Positions 1 to 8,098 of a stretch of DNA of 14,167 nt are shown piece by piece; positions within the stretch are counted from its first letter, which is position 1, and each line of letters begins with the position of its first letter. The stretch comes from QQUK01 sp913009765 (GTDB taxonomy: Bacteria; Zixibacteria; MSB-5A5; GN15; FEB-12): the NCBI GenBank assembly GCA_937900185.1, contig CALCCW010000362.1:1-14167 (forward strand). Reading direction: 5' to 3'. Made by a program: the position numbers and the translations under genes. The notes under the pieces were generated by a model that was not told where the DNA came from, made no database searches, and was given only the letters and a program-made list of their open reading frames with translations.

Positions 1-16
1 CTAAATTCGGAACATA

Positions 17-84
17 CTTCGACTCCGCTCAGCATGACATATTATAAGTTGTTGTGTTTCAAGTCACCCTGAGCGGAGTCGAAG
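17..84. repeat. Inverted repeat, 16-bp perfect arms
   Basis: The 16 bases at 17-32 (CTTCGACTCCGCTCAG) are the exact reverse complement of 69-84. The right arm lies inside the 70-nt repeat at 51-120. A related left-arm sequence with a small internal difference occurs near 8175-8199. The motif behaves as an interspersed intergenic element. No transposase accompanies it. Confidence 0.75.
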
Positions 85-120
85 GGTCTTGAAACATATT
101 TTGGACTTTTTCAACAAGCC
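51..120 (+). repeat. 70-nt dispersed repeat, copy 1
   Basis: These 70 bases align without gaps to 12389-12458 with 9 mismatches (about 87% identity). The repeat begins GTTGTGTTTCAAG and ends AACAAGCC. Both copies are intergenic and in the same orientation, about 12.3 kb apart. No open frame spans it. It is a non-coding interspersed element of unknown type. Confidence 0.85.
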
Positions 121-155
121 CCAAGGGACTTGCCACCCGTCCGTTCCTAAAGAAA

Positions 156-179
156 GGTTGAGGCATGCCTCAACCCTAC
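156..179 (-). repeat. REP-like palindrome with GTAG head, copy 1
   Basis: 156-175 is a perfect 20-nt palindrome (GGTTGAGGCA and its complement), followed directly by CTAC. Read on the minus strand this is GTAG plus a hairpin, the layout known for REP elements mobilised by RAYT (TnpA-REP) proteins. Two further hairpins with the same CTAC tail lie at 8076-8102 and 12816-12842. No RAYT gene is in the window, so the REP assignment is inference from layout. Confidence 0.5.
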
Positions 180-326
180 AACTGTTTTACCGAGTCGGTT
201 AAGGGGTGTTTTAAAATACGTTATCTCAAAAAACGAACCCATTTTGCTATAACTTACATATATTCATTAGCTTACAAAGAAAAAGTTTGGTGATTCTGCC
301 ATGAGGTGGATGCAGAACTCTACATG

Positions 327-1100
327 TTATTTTACAATACCGCGTTCGGAGTTTTTGATAAAGTCGAGTATGACTTGTACCTCGGGGATAATTTCTGTGT
401 CGATTGTGATTCTTTCGACTGCCTGAGTTGTGTTTAATTTTGAAAAGAAAAGAATTTTAAATGCTCTATCAATAGAACGGACAGCATCTTTTGTAAAACC
501 TCTTCTTTTCAAACCGATTGAATTCATACCGACTACTTTGAGTGGATAGCCACCGACTAATGCATAGGGAATAATATCCTGTTGAACTCTGAACCCGCCG
601 CCAATCATACAGTGAGCTCCAATCTTTACAAACTGATGCACCGGAACCAGCCCGCCCAAAATTGCATTATCATGAACTTCGACATGACCTGCTAAATTTA
701 CAGAGTTTGCCATAATAACATTATCGCCAATCAGACAATCGTGGGCTACATGTGAATACGCCATGAGCAGACAGTTCTTACCACACTCAGAACGGTTATG
801 ATAGGTAGTACCGCGGTTAAAAGTTACATACTCCCTAATAGTGGTTCCATCACCGACTATTGCTTGCGTTTTTTCACCACCAAATTTTAAATCCTGCGGA
901 GATGAGCCGATTGCTGCACCATGGAAGACATTAACATTTTTACCAAGGACTGTTCCCTCTGCTAACAGGATTGAAGACTTTATATCGCAGTTGTCGCCAA
1001 CAATGACACTATCTTCAATAACGGTAAACGGTCCTATGGTTACATTTTCACCAATCTCCGCTTTGGGAGATATGATTGCTGTTTTGTGAATTTCACTCAT
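327..1100 (-). CDS. lpxA: UDP-N-acetylglucosamine acyltransferase LpxA
   Basis: LpxA transfers a 3-hydroxyacyl chain from acyl-carrier protein to the 3-OH of UDP-GlcNAc, the first step of lipid A synthesis, in the cytosol. The 257-residue product has the usual family length. Residues 1-190 show the hexapeptide periodicity of a left-handed beta-helix. Family signatures are visible: SSPQDLKF near 66-73, REYVTFNRGT near 89-98, and the catalytic-loop HVAHDC at 117-122, where His120 matches the catalytic His125 of the E. coli enzyme. GLKRRGF near 196-202 marks the junction with the helical C-terminal domain. The ATG overlaps the lpxC-fabZ stop as ATGA, so the two are very probably co-transcribed and translationally coupled. 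No other lipid A gene follows within the window. Confidence 0.96.
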   Translation of the reverse strand: MSEIHKTAIISPKAEIGENVTIGPFTVIEDSVIVGDNCDIKSSILLAEGTVLGKNVNVFHGAAIGSSPQDLKFGGEKTQAIVGDGTTIREYVTFNRGTTYHNRSECGKNCLLMAYSHVAHDCLIGDNVIMANSVNLAGHVEVHDNAILGGLVPVHQFVKIGAHCMIGGGFRVQQDIIPYALVGGYPLKVVGMNSIGLKRRGFTKDAVRSIDRAFKILFFSKLNTTQAVERITIDTEIIPEVQVILDFIKNSERGIVK

Positions 1101-2485
1101 TTATCTACCACCATTGCCATAAATTCAGCACTTGCGACAAGTTTATTATCAACATACGCTTTTCCTGCCATTTTACAAGTTGTACGTTTTAATGATAACA
1201 TCTCAAGTTCAAAGCGTAATTGATCACCCGGAATAACCGGTTTGCGAAATTTTGCTTTATCAATTGACATAAAATAGACAACTTTTTCTTCGGGATTTTC
1301 AACAGCATTTAACAGAAGCACTCCGCCCGCTTGTGCCATAGCTTCAATAATCAGGACACCCGGCATAATAGGATGACCGGGGAAATGTCCGTTGAAAAAA
1401 GGTTCGTTGATCGTAACATTTTTAATAGCGGTAACTCTTTTACCGGGGTCTAGATCTAAGATTCTGTCAATAAGAAGCATCGGGTATCGGTGGGGAAGGA
1501 ATTTAAAAATCGTGTTAATATCAAAAGAATTGTGACCGCTTGAGCCAAATTTTGCTGCTATTTTTTTCTTTTTGTATAAGTTCCGCATTCGTTTTGCCAA
1601 AGCAACATTTGCTTTATGACCGGAGCGAGCTGCTAAAACATGTCCTTTAAATGGAACCCCTATAAGCATCAGGTCCCCAAGTAAATCCAGAGTTTTGTGA
1701 CGGACAGGTTCGTTGTAAAAACGAAGAGGTATATCATTGATGATTCCGGTTTCACCAACAAAACATTTATCATTTAAATTGAGAACCTTACGGATACGGT
1801 CAACTTCAATTTGTCCTAAATCGGAATCATATATTACAATTGCATTGTCAATCCCGCCGCCCTTTATGAGATCTGAATTTTTAAGCATCTCTACTTCTGA
1901 AAGAAAACAAAACGTTCTGGCAGGAGCGAATTCTTCTACAAATTCTTTTTCTAAATTTACAAGAGTTGTATATTGAGTTCCGAGAGCGGGGTTTTTATAA
2001 TCTATCATAAAAGTTATTCGTAAATCATCCGATGGAGCCACAACCAAGTCAACATCACGTTCTGACTCGGAGTATGCCATTGGAGTATCTATTTCGAGAT
2101 AGAACTTATCGGCATCTTGGGTTTCAATACCTGCTTCAAGCAGTTTATCTACATACGGTTTTGCCGACCCGTCACAAACCGGCGGTTCGACATTGTCGAG
2201 TTCGACAATCATATTATCAATTTGAATTCCTGCAAAAGCAGCCAAGACATGTTCGACAGTAAATACTTTTGCTTCACCTTTTTGTAAGGTTGTTCCACGT
2301 GAGATATCAACAACATGATCAACGTCGGCAATAACCCATGGTTTATCTGGTAAATCTGCTCGAACAAAGCGAATGCCTTGATCAGGCAGAGCCGGTTTAA
2401 AAGTCATAGTGCAATTTACACCGGTGTGTAATCCTATTCCGCTGAGGGAAATTTCTTTTTTTATAGTTCGTTGTTTTTCGTACAT
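1097..2485 (-). CDS. lpxC/fabZ: Bifunctional LpxC deacetylase / FabZ dehydratase fusion
   Basis: The N-terminal part (about 1-300) is LpxC, the zinc enzyme that deacetylates UDP-3-O-acyl-GlcNAc and commits the cell to lipid A. The C-terminal part (about 320-462) is FabZ, the 3-hydroxyacyl-ACP dehydratase of fatty acid synthesis. The two activities compete for hydroxyacyl-ACP-derived flux. LpxC zinc ligands are visible as His79 in the VEHVLAAF motif and as His263 and Asp267 in RHKTLDLLGD. Glu78 and His290 (SGHKAN) fit the catalytic pair. FabZ shows GHFPGHP with catalytic His367 and EAMAQ with Glu381, 14 residues apart as in E. coli FabZ. Such fusions are known in Bacteroidota and relatives. 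The frame extends to a TTG at 2494, but the ATG at 2485 gives the family-typical N-terminus (MYEKQRT) and is preferred. The stop overlaps lpxA. Confidence 0.96.
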   Translation of the reverse strand: MYEKQRTIKKEISLSGIGLHTGVNCTMTFKPALPDQGIRFVRADLPDKPWVIADVDHVVDISRGTTLQKGEAKVFTVEHVLAAFAGIQIDNMIVELDNVEPPVCDGSAKPYVDKLLEAGIETQDADKFYLEIDTPMAYSESERDVDLVVAPSDDLRITFMIDYKNPALGTQYTTLVNLEKEFVEEFAPARTFCFLSEVEMLKNSDLIKGGGIDNAIVIYDSDLGQIEVDRIRKVLNLNDKCFVGETGIINDIPLRFYNEPVRHKTLDLLGDLMLIGVPFKGHVLAARSGHKANVALAKRMRNLYKKKKIAAKFGSSGHNSFDINTIFKFLPHRYPMLLIDRILDLDPGKRVTAIKNVTINEPFFNGHFPGHPIMPGVLIIEAMAQAGGVLLLNAVENPEEKVVYFMSIDKAKFRKPVIPGDQLRFELEMLSLKRTTCKMAGKAYVDNKLVASAEFMAMVVDK

Positions 2486-2517
2486 AAGCCTCAATCTTTG
2501 TTACAGTGAATCTCCAA

Positions 2518-2546
2518 ATTATACTGTATGAGAGGCTTGTTCTCAA
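2518..2546 (-). promoter_or_regulatory. Sigma70-type promoter of lpxC-fabZ/lpxA
   Basis: On the minus strand, TTGAGA (2541-2546) and a perfect TATAAT (2518-2523) are separated by exactly 17 bases. The predicted start near 2511 leaves a leader of about 26 nt before the ATG at 2485. The promoter lies between the stop of the upstream DUF4402-like gene and lpxC-fabZ, indicating a separate transcription unit for the lipid A genes. Confidence 0.75.
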
Positions 2547-2629
2547 GCTTTTTTTACAGGAAAAAAATGCAGCAGAAAAATGGACACTTTCAAGAGCATC
2601 CTATATTTACAAAACAGCAAAAACGAGAA

Positions 2630-3160
2630 CTAATTTCCGGTATATGCGACTGTCAACACAATATCTGAGGCATAGTCTCCACCTGTTTGTGAGATTGAGG
2701 GCAGAACTGTACCGCCAATCCATACATATAGTGTCGCACCTGCCCCTAAACGAAGAGTAGTAAAATTAACCGGATTTAATGTTCCCGCCGGTCCGGTTTG
2801 CCCTGTTCCGGTACCGTCATCATAAGAAGCGTCGGTATTTGAGAAAGAAATTCTCATAAAGGCGAGTGAATCGACAGTCACAAGTGAATCAGGTAAAGTA
2901 ATATCCAAGGTTACTTCGGCATTTGCGACTCCGGTAATCAACCATTCACCTGCCGAGCCTACAGTTGATTTGTCAACCGATTTATTGATTCCCGGGGTAA
3001 CTGCCCCAAACTGTAAATTACTGTTTCCGATTACCGAAAGTGAAGTCACTACGGTTGCCAGAGCCTGAATTGTACCATATTCCTGAGCATCTGCTGTTGG
3101 TGAAACCACAGCAATACAGAGTAATAAACACAAAAATAGTTTTAAGATATTTTGAAACAT
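2630..3160 (-). CDS. Exported DUF4402-like protein
   Basis: This 176-residue protein has a signal peptide: a hydrophobic core at about 5-20 and a likely cleavage after ADA at residue 25. The mature part resembles the DUF4402 family, beta-rich secreted proteins of unknown function. It has an opening strand ending LQFG (49-52), Gly/Thr-rich loops at 115-128, and a closing strand GDYASDIVLTVAY (161-173). The start is the ATG at 3158-3160 because AGGAG sits six bases upstream. An in-frame ATG fifteen bases earlier would place this Shine-Dalgarno site inside the gene. It is transcribed divergently from the T9SS-tailed gene. The role is unknown: possibly a surface or fimbria-like subunit. No T9SS tail is present, so it probably stays periplasmic or uses another outer-membrane route. 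Confidence 0.85.
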   Translation of the reverse strand: MFQNILKLFLCLLLCIAVVSPTADAQEYGTIQALATVVTSLSVIGNSNLQFGAVTPGINKSVDKSTVGSAGEWLITGVANAEVTLDITLPDSLVTVDSLAFMRISFSNTDASYDDGTGTGQTGPAGTLNPVNFTTLRLGAGATLYVWIGGTVLPSISQTGGDYASDIVLTVAYTGN

Positions 3161-3465
3161 ATATTTCTCCTGCATTTCAAACTGTTCTTTTCGTTCTGAA
3201 ACAAATAAAGTGCAAGAGCAATGCCACCGACAGAGACTCAGCCTATCACGTTGAACAACAAGTTCTTATCTTTTGCTTGTAAGAATTGAAATCATTAGAA
3301 CACTATGGATTGTTTCATACAGTATAGGGTTTTTCCCTCATTGGATGTTTTGTAAACTTTTCAAAATGAAACAGTAAGGTTTTGCTCCCGCTTTCCGATA
3401 CAATTAATAGAAAAAGGCTGTGCAAAAATTATACAGCTTGTGTTTTTAAACAAAGGAAGAATAAA
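3161..3465. other. Divergent intergenic region
   Basis: This gap separates two outward-facing genes for exported proteins. Visible elements are the two Shine-Dalgarno sites, an 8-bp perfect inverted repeat (TGTTTCAT at 3311-3318 and ATGAAACA at 3366-3373), and a TACAAT at 3399-3404 that could be a -10 box for the plus-strand gene but has no good -35 partner. I could not assign a convincing promoter in either direction. Confidence 0.5.
3167..3171 (-). promoter_or_regulatory. Shine-Dalgarno site fixing the DUF4402-like start
   Basis: Minus-strand AGGAG lies six bases before the ATG at 3158-3160. It argues against the longer in-frame start at 3175. Confidence 0.7.
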
Positions 3466-4947
3466 ATGTTCAAGCATATTGGATATGCTCTGACAACATT
3501 GATACTAACAGCGTCTCTATCGCAATCGGTTCAATCTCAGACTATGGTTTGGGAAACGAATTTTGGAGGGATGTACAACGAGATGGGAAACAGCTGTCAG
3601 GTTTTGCCTGATAGCTGTATTATGATTTTAGGCTCTACCTATTCTTATGGTTCCGGTCTTTCTGATATTTATTTGGTCAAAACCGATTATCTCGGCAATC
3701 CTCTATGGACAAAGCAATACGGCGGCGATTCGACCGATTTTGGCTATGACATGCAGCTTACATCCGATGGCGGGTTTATAATTGTCGGTACTACTACAAT
3801 TAATAAAATTTCAAAAGATGTCTATTTAGTAAAAACAGATTCATCCGGTACAGTTGAATGGGAAAAGACATTTGGCGGTACAGGGAGTGAAGACGGGCAG
3901 ACTGTCTGTCAGACATTAGACAAAGGTTACATCATCTGCGGAACAACAAACTCAATCGGTAATGGGTATACCGATATGTATTTAATTAAAACAGATTCAT
4001 TGGGTAACCTTGAATGGGAAAAAGCATTTGGAGGCTCAGGTGGTGAGTCCGGTTTTGCGGCTCGTCAAACAGCAGATTCAGGATATATCATTATAGGTTC
4101 GACCGGTTCTTTTGGGGTAGGATACAGTTCAATATATGTTGTACGAACAAACAGCTTGGGCGATAGCTTGTGGACAAATACCTATGGCGGTAATAGAGCC
4201 GATTTTGGATATTCAGTAGAAGTTACAGCCGATGGCGGATTTATCTTTGTGGGAGCAACGGCATCGTTTGGAAATGGTGAGTCGGATGCATATTTAGTTA
4301 AAACTGACCCGTTGGGAAATTTTGAATGGGATTATACCTACGGCGGAGCAAATGACGACCGGGGATATTCGGTTAAAGAACTTACTTCAGGTAATTTTGT
4401 TTTAACCGGAAAAACCGAATCATTTTCAAGTAACATTGAAGCGTATCTCATTATGACAAATCCTATCGGGGTGCCGATGTGGTCATCAAACTTTGGTGGT
4501 TCTCAAACCGATGAAGCTCAGGCTATTGCATTTGATGCAAGCGAAGATATAATTGTTGTCGGAAAATCATTTTCATATTCATCGGGGGGGTCTGATATAT
4601 ATCTTTTGAAAGTGAAAGGTGACCAAACTACCGATATAAACGAATTGGTAGTATCTGACTATCTTCCCGATGGGTTTGAGTTGTTCCAGAATTATCCAAA
4701 CCCGTTTAATATGTCTACTTCAATTGAATATTCGATTCCAGCTCGGGCTGATGTGTCGCTGACTATTTATAATATTTTAGGTCAGATTGTTTCATATTGG
4801 AATGAATCGTCACTTCCTGCCGGAACCTATCGCTATGAGTGGGATGGAACCAACGAGCAAGGTGCTGATATAGCATCGGGGGTTTATTTGTATAGATTAG
4901 AATATGGAAATTATGCACAAACGAAAAAAATGCTGCTTTTGAAATAA
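3466..4947 (+). CDS. Secreted seven-repeat (probable beta-propeller) protein with T9SS tail
   Basis: The product is 493 residues with a signal peptide (hydrophobic core about 7-18, cleavage near residue 25). Residues about 29-385 contain seven tandem repeats of 51-52 residues. Each starts at a conserved Trp (29, 81, 132, 184, 236, 288, 339) followed by a Gly-Gly pair, with DGG/GY...GT.S and YLVKTD motifs further on. Seven such units suggest a closed seven-bladed propeller. Residues about 402-493 form a Por-secretion type A sorting domain: NYPNPFN at 409-415, a YNILGQ strand at 435-440 and a SGVYLYRL strand near 471-478. The protein should therefore cross the outer membrane through T9SS and be anchored or released at the surface. 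The start at 3466 is chosen because AAAGGAAG lies six bases upstream and the signal peptide follows directly. Substrate or partner is unknown. Confidence 0.88.
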   Translation: MFKHIGYALTTLILTASLSQSVQSQTMVWETNFGGMYNEMGNSCQVLPDSCIMILGSTYSYGSGLSDIYLVKTDYLGNPLWTKQYGGDSTDFGYDMQLTSDGGFIIVGTTTINKISKDVYLVKTDSSGTVEWEKTFGGTGSEDGQTVCQTLDKGYIICGTTNSIGNGYTDMYLIKTDSLGNLEWEKAFGGSGGESGFAARQTADSGYIIIGSTGSFGVGYSSIYVVRTNSLGDSLWTNTYGGNRADFGYSVEVTADGGFIFVGATASFGNGESDAYLVKTDPLGNFEWDYTYGGANDDRGYSVKELTSGNFVLTGKTESFSSNIEAYLIMTNPIGVPMWSSNFGGSQTDEAQAIAFDASEDIIVVGKSFSYSSGGSDIYLLKVKGDQTTDINELVVSDYLPDGFELFQNYPNPFNMSTSIEYSIPARADVSLTIYNILGQIVSYWNESSLPAGTYRYEWDGTNEQGADIASGVYLYRLEYGNYAQTKKMLLLK

Positions 4948-4982
4948 TAGATTCTTTTTAAATTTACACACTGCTTGAAACT

Positions 4983-5015
4983 AAGGCGGGGTCATTGATG
5001 ACTCCGCCTTTTTTT
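4983..5015 (+). terminator. Rho-independent terminator after the T9SS-tailed gene
   Basis: AAGGCGGGGTCA pairs with TGACTCCGCCTT (one G-U wobble) around a small TTGA loop, followed by a seven-T run ending at 5015. It lies 35 bases past the stop at 4947 and separates this gene from the chemoreceptor. Confidence 0.92.
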
Positions 5016-5080
5016 ATGTTCATTCCAAATGGTCATAATCCATTAAAAAGAGCTTATATCAACAATTTTCATATAATTCC

Positions 5081-5107
5081 TAACCTAATACAAATTAAAT
5101 CCGATAA
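5081..5107 (+). promoter_or_regulatory. Candidate sigma28 (FliA) promoter of the chemoreceptor
   Basis: TCCGATAA (5100-5107) matches seven of eight bases of the flagellar sigma28 -10 box GCCGATAA. TAACCTAA (5081-5088) sits at exactly the canonical 11-base spacing and keeps the conserved TAA of the -35 box, with about four of eight matches overall. The location about 55 nt before a chemoreceptor start suits flagellar-class control. The weak -35 keeps this tentative. Confidence 0.45.
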
Positions 5108-5150
5108 GCATATTACCAATATATATGCAAAAGTTCAAAAATTAAGATAT

Positions 5151-5154
5151 GGAG
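5151..5154 (+). promoter_or_regulatory. Shine-Dalgarno site fixing a GTG start
   Basis: GGAG lies six bases before GTG at 5161. It falls inside the alternative reading that starts with ATG at 5149, making the GTG the better start. Confidence 0.6.
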
Positions 5155-5160
5155 TTACAT

Positions 5161-7632
5161 GTGAATTTTTTACTAAATTTAAAATTAAAGTATAAAATGA
5201 TTTTGGTTGTAATTGTTCCAATTTTGGGAATTCTATTTTTTGGGTCAAATATTGTAAAGACTAACTGGCAAAATCTTAACGAAATGAGTAATGTTCAAAC
5301 ATTAACAGAATTTTCTGTTATATCAAGTAAGTTGGTACATGAACTGCAAAAAGAACGAGGAGCCTCTGCCGGATTTTTGGGTGCCAAAGGTAAATCATTT
5401 GGACAAACACTAATAAGCCAACGAAAAGAAACTGACAGTAAACTCAAAGATTTTAATAATTACATTAAGAATAATAATTTACAGGAATTAAGTAGTTCAT
5501 TTAATTCACTCATAAATAATGCTAAAAATAAATTAATTCAAATTGATAAAATCCGCTCAGATGTAGATAACTTACAAGTATCTGTGAAAGACGAAGTAAA
5601 ATATTATACAGATATTAATACAAATCTTTTAAAATCTATCGGTTCTCTTAGTACAGAAGCCAACGATGTGGAATTAAGCAAGCAGGCATCTGCCTATATA
5701 GCTTTATTAAAGGGAAAAGAAAGAGCGGGAATTGAAAGAGCTGTATTAAGCAATACTTTTGCAAACGATAATTTTAATCCGGGAATGTATAGAAAATTTA
5801 TTTCATTAGTAGCACAGCAAAATACTTATTTTAATGAATTCTCAGAAAAAGCAACCTCTGAAGCATTATCTCGATTTAAAAAAATTGAGGATGGTAAAGC
5901 ATCTCGGGAAGTAGAAAAAATGAGAAATACAGCCAACGAGTATGCCGCAAGCGGAGGGTTCAATACAGATGCTACTTTTTGGTTTGCCCAAAAGACAAAA
6001 CAGATAAATGAATTTAAAGAACTTGAAGATTATCTTTCGGAACAAATTCTTATACTCTCCGGAGCTATCAAATCGAATGTTCAATTTGAACTGACATTTG
6101 CTTTAGTGTTATTTAGCCTCTCATTGATTTTATCTTTTTTCTTTAGTTTCTTCTTAATAAAATATATTTTAAAAGCAATAAAAGATTTGAATTATGCTGC
6201 GGAAAATATTTCAGTGGGTATTATAGATCAATCTGTTCCGTTAAAAACTACCGATGAATTAGGTCAGCTTTCGTATTCATTCAGAGAATTAATTCGCTAC
6301 TTAAAAGAAATAGGGTTTGCGGCTGAGTCTATTGCAAATTTTGATTTAACTGCAAAAATTAGAAAAAGATCTGACAATGATATTTTAAGTCAAGCATTTG
6401 ATAAAATGATGCAAAACTTATCTAAAATTATTAGTGATATTGCCAAAAATAGCAGCGAACTGGCTGCGGCAGCTACGGAAATTTCGACAACATCAAATCA
6501 AATTTCAAGCGGTTCACATGATAATTCTAATCAAGTAGTGCAAGTTGCTGCAGCAGTTGAGGAGATGACAGCAAATATATTGGAATCAAATAATAATGTT
6601 TCTGATGTTTTAAAGATGGCTGAAGATTCAGCGGCAACAGCCTCAAAGGGCGGGGAAGTTGTTAATAATACAGTATCCTGTATGGAAAGTATATCCAAGA
6701 CAGTAAGCGAATCAGCATCTTCAATTAAAAAATTAGCTGAATCTGCCAATCAAATAGGTTCTATAATTTCAGTTATTGATGAAATTGCCGATCAAACAAA
6801 TCTATTGGCATTAAACGCTGCCATCGAAGCAGCAAGAGCCGGCGAGCAAGGACGAGGGTTTGCCGTAGTTGCTGATGAAGTTCGAAACCTGGCAGATAGA
6901 ACTACTAAAGCAACCGCTGAAATTTCTTCAATGATAAAAGGCATTCAGGTTGATACCAATAAAGCTGTTGATGCTATGGAAAGTGGAATTAAAGAAGTAG
7001 AGCATGGCTCAACATTGACCAACACAGCAAGTGTCTCTTTAAATGAAATTGTTGAAATGTCCTCAGGTGTTATGCAGATGGTTAACCAGCTGACAATTTC
7101 AAGCAGTGAACAAGCTACTACTGTTGAACAAATTTCAGAAAACATTGATAAAGTAGCAAAGGTAACAAAAGAAACAACTATCGGTTCTCAGCAATCAGCC
7201 GAAGCATCAGAATCTTTAAGTATACAAGCAGAAAACTTACAACTCGTTGTTTCAAAATTCAAATTTTGTGAAGGTAATGATTGTATTATTGAATCAGCAA
7301 AAAAAGACCATCAGTTTTATATGCAGAATTTAGATTCGGGAATTAAATCTAAAGAAATGGCGGCTATGTGGCGTCCGGTTGATCATAATAATTGTAGATT
7401 TGGAAAATGGTATTATTCTGACCAATCAAAGTTATATAAAAGTGATAAAAGCTTTCAAAATATTGCTTCTGTTCATGATGCGGTACACAAAAATGCCAAT
7501 AAAGCAATTGAATTAGCATTGCAAGGTAATTTAAAAGAAGCATCAGCATACCGTGATATTAGTTATAAAAATTCACAAAAATTGACTGGTTTACTTGATA
7601 GTCTCAAAGAAACAATGAAAGAGTTAGCATAA
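5161..7632 (+). CDS. Methyl-accepting chemotaxis protein (NIT-HAMP-MCP-CZB)
   Basis: This 823-residue receptor has a first membrane segment at about 13-29 and a long periplasmic domain to about 305. The ELQKERGASAGFLGA motif near 61-75 is typical of the NIT (nitrate/nitrite-sensing) family. A second membrane segment lies at about 312-335, then a HAMP region at about 336-420 with further linker helices. The MCP signalling hairpin contains EIADQTNLLALNAAIEAARA (541-560) followed by the GEQGRGFAVVADEVRNLA tip. The C-terminus is a CZB chemoreceptor zinc-binding domain with ligands His717, Cys745 (CRFGKWYY), His772 and His776. No CheR-tethering pentapeptide ends the protein. It should relay a periplasmic signal to CheA/CheW and adjust it by cytosolic zinc or a zinc-linked signal. 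GTG is preferred over ATG 5149 on Shine-Dalgarno grounds. The gene looks more AT-rich than its neighbours. The actual ligand is unknown. Confidence 0.93.
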   Translation: MNFLLNLKLKYKMILVVIVPILGILFFGSNIVKTNWQNLNEMSNVQTLTEFSVISSKLVHELQKERGASAGFLGAKGKSFGQTLISQRKETDSKLKDFNNYIKNNNLQELSSSFNSLINNAKNKLIQIDKIRSDVDNLQVSVKDEVKYYTDINTNLLKSIGSLSTEANDVELSKQASAYIALLKGKERAGIERAVLSNTFANDNFNPGMYRKFISLVAQQNTYFNEFSEKATSEALSRFKKIEDGKASREVEKMRNTANEYAASGGFNTDATFWFAQKTKQINEFKELEDYLSEQILILSGAIKSNVQFELTFALVLFSLSLILSFFFSFFLIKYILKAIKDLNYAAENISVGIIDQSVPLKTTDELGQLSYSFRELIRYLKEIGFAAESIANFDLTAKIRKRSDNDILSQAFDKMMQNLSKIISDIAKNSSELAAAATEISTTSNQISSGSHDNSNQVVQVAAAVEEMTANILESNNNVSDVLKMAEDSAATASKGGEVVNNTVSCMESISKTVSESASSIKKLAESANQIGSIISVIDEIADQTNLLALNAAIEAARAGEQGRGFAVVADEVRNLADRTTKATAEISSMIKGIQVDTNKAVDAMESGIKEVEHGSTLTNTASVSLNEIVEMSSGVMQMVNQLTISSSEQATTVEQISENIDKVAKVTKETTIGSQQSAEASESLSIQAENLQLVVSKFKFCEGNDCIIESAKKDHQFYMQNLDSGIKSKEMAAMWRPVDHNNCRFGKWYYSDQSKLYKSDKSFQNIASVHDAVHKNANKAIELALQGNLKEASAYRDISYKNSQKLTGLLDSLKETMKELA

Positions 7633-7827
7633 CTCAAAAGTTTATTTATATATAATTTGACAAAAGTTTTGTATTTAAAAAAAATAGGTATTCAGAACTT
7701 CTGATCTTGGATTATTTTCAGAATTTTTATTGTGAACGGTAGACACTCTCGTCTGCTGTTTCTGATGTAGTACTTTTGGCAATAATACATTTTTATAGCC
7801 GTCCTGAAAATGAAATAACACGCATAC

Positions 7828-7859
7828 AAAAAGCCCGCCGGTTATGCAACGGGCTTTTT
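7828..7859 (+). terminator. Rho-independent terminator downstream of the chemoreceptor gene
   Basis: AAAAAGCCCG (7828-7837) pairs perfectly with CGGGCTTTTT (7850-7859) across a 12-base loop. Runs of A and T on both sides make it usable from either strand. It lies about 195 bases past the chemoreceptor stop. Confidence 0.8.
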
Positions 7860-7894
7860 CACAAGGAAAAATGGGTCAAAAAAAAGTTATATCA

Positions 7895-7924
7895 GTTGTC
7901 AGTTCGCCTAGGCGAACTGACAAC
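7895..7924. repeat. 30-nt perfect palindrome
   Basis: GTTGTCAGTTCGCC and its exact reverse complement flank a central TA, giving 15 paired positions without a loop. There is no T-run, so it is not a typical terminator. It may be an operator-like site or a repeat-family hairpin. Confidence 0.75.
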
Positions 7925-8068
7925 GCAAAAAGATTGTCGGGTATCTCGATTTTGAAATCTGGCGATTTTTTAATAACATCATCTAACAAAAAACATGAGA
8001 TTGCCACGTCTCGACTGCTTATTGCAGTCTCAACTCGCAATTGACAGCAAAGGAAAATTATATTGTAT

Positions 8069-8098
8069 AAAAAAAGTCAGAAGCACAGGGCTTCTGAC
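8069..8098 (-). terminator. Terminator of the ribonucleotide reductase gene
   Basis: On the minus strand, GTCAGAAGC, a five-base loop and GCTTCTGAC form a perfect 9-bp stem followed by seven T's (positions 8075 down to 8069). It lies about 110 bases past the nrdJ stop. The same hairpin carries the GTAG head of the REP-like family. Confidence 0.75.

Larger units (their letters stand above)
1..326. other. Gene-free, repeat-rich left end
   Basis: No credible coding frame. The stretch holds one copy of a 70-nt dispersed repeat (51-120), a 16-bp inverted repeat (arms 17-32 and 69-84), and a perfect 20-nt palindrome (156-175) followed by CTAC. Near the end, TTCTGC at 294-299 pairs with GCAGAA at 312-317. 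On the minus strand this weak hairpin lies just past the lpxA stop, but it lacks an adjacent T-run, so it is only a poor terminator candidate. Confidence 0.7.

Noticed and set aside
1..120. End of an insertion sequence
   Set aside because: No transposase or target duplication is visible, and the same 70 bases recur intergenically at 12389, which fits a small dispersed repeat better.
7844..8044. 66-codon plus-strand frame downstream of the chemoreceptor
   Set aside because: It starts inside a terminator hairpin and consists of the 30-nt palindrome and repeat blocks.
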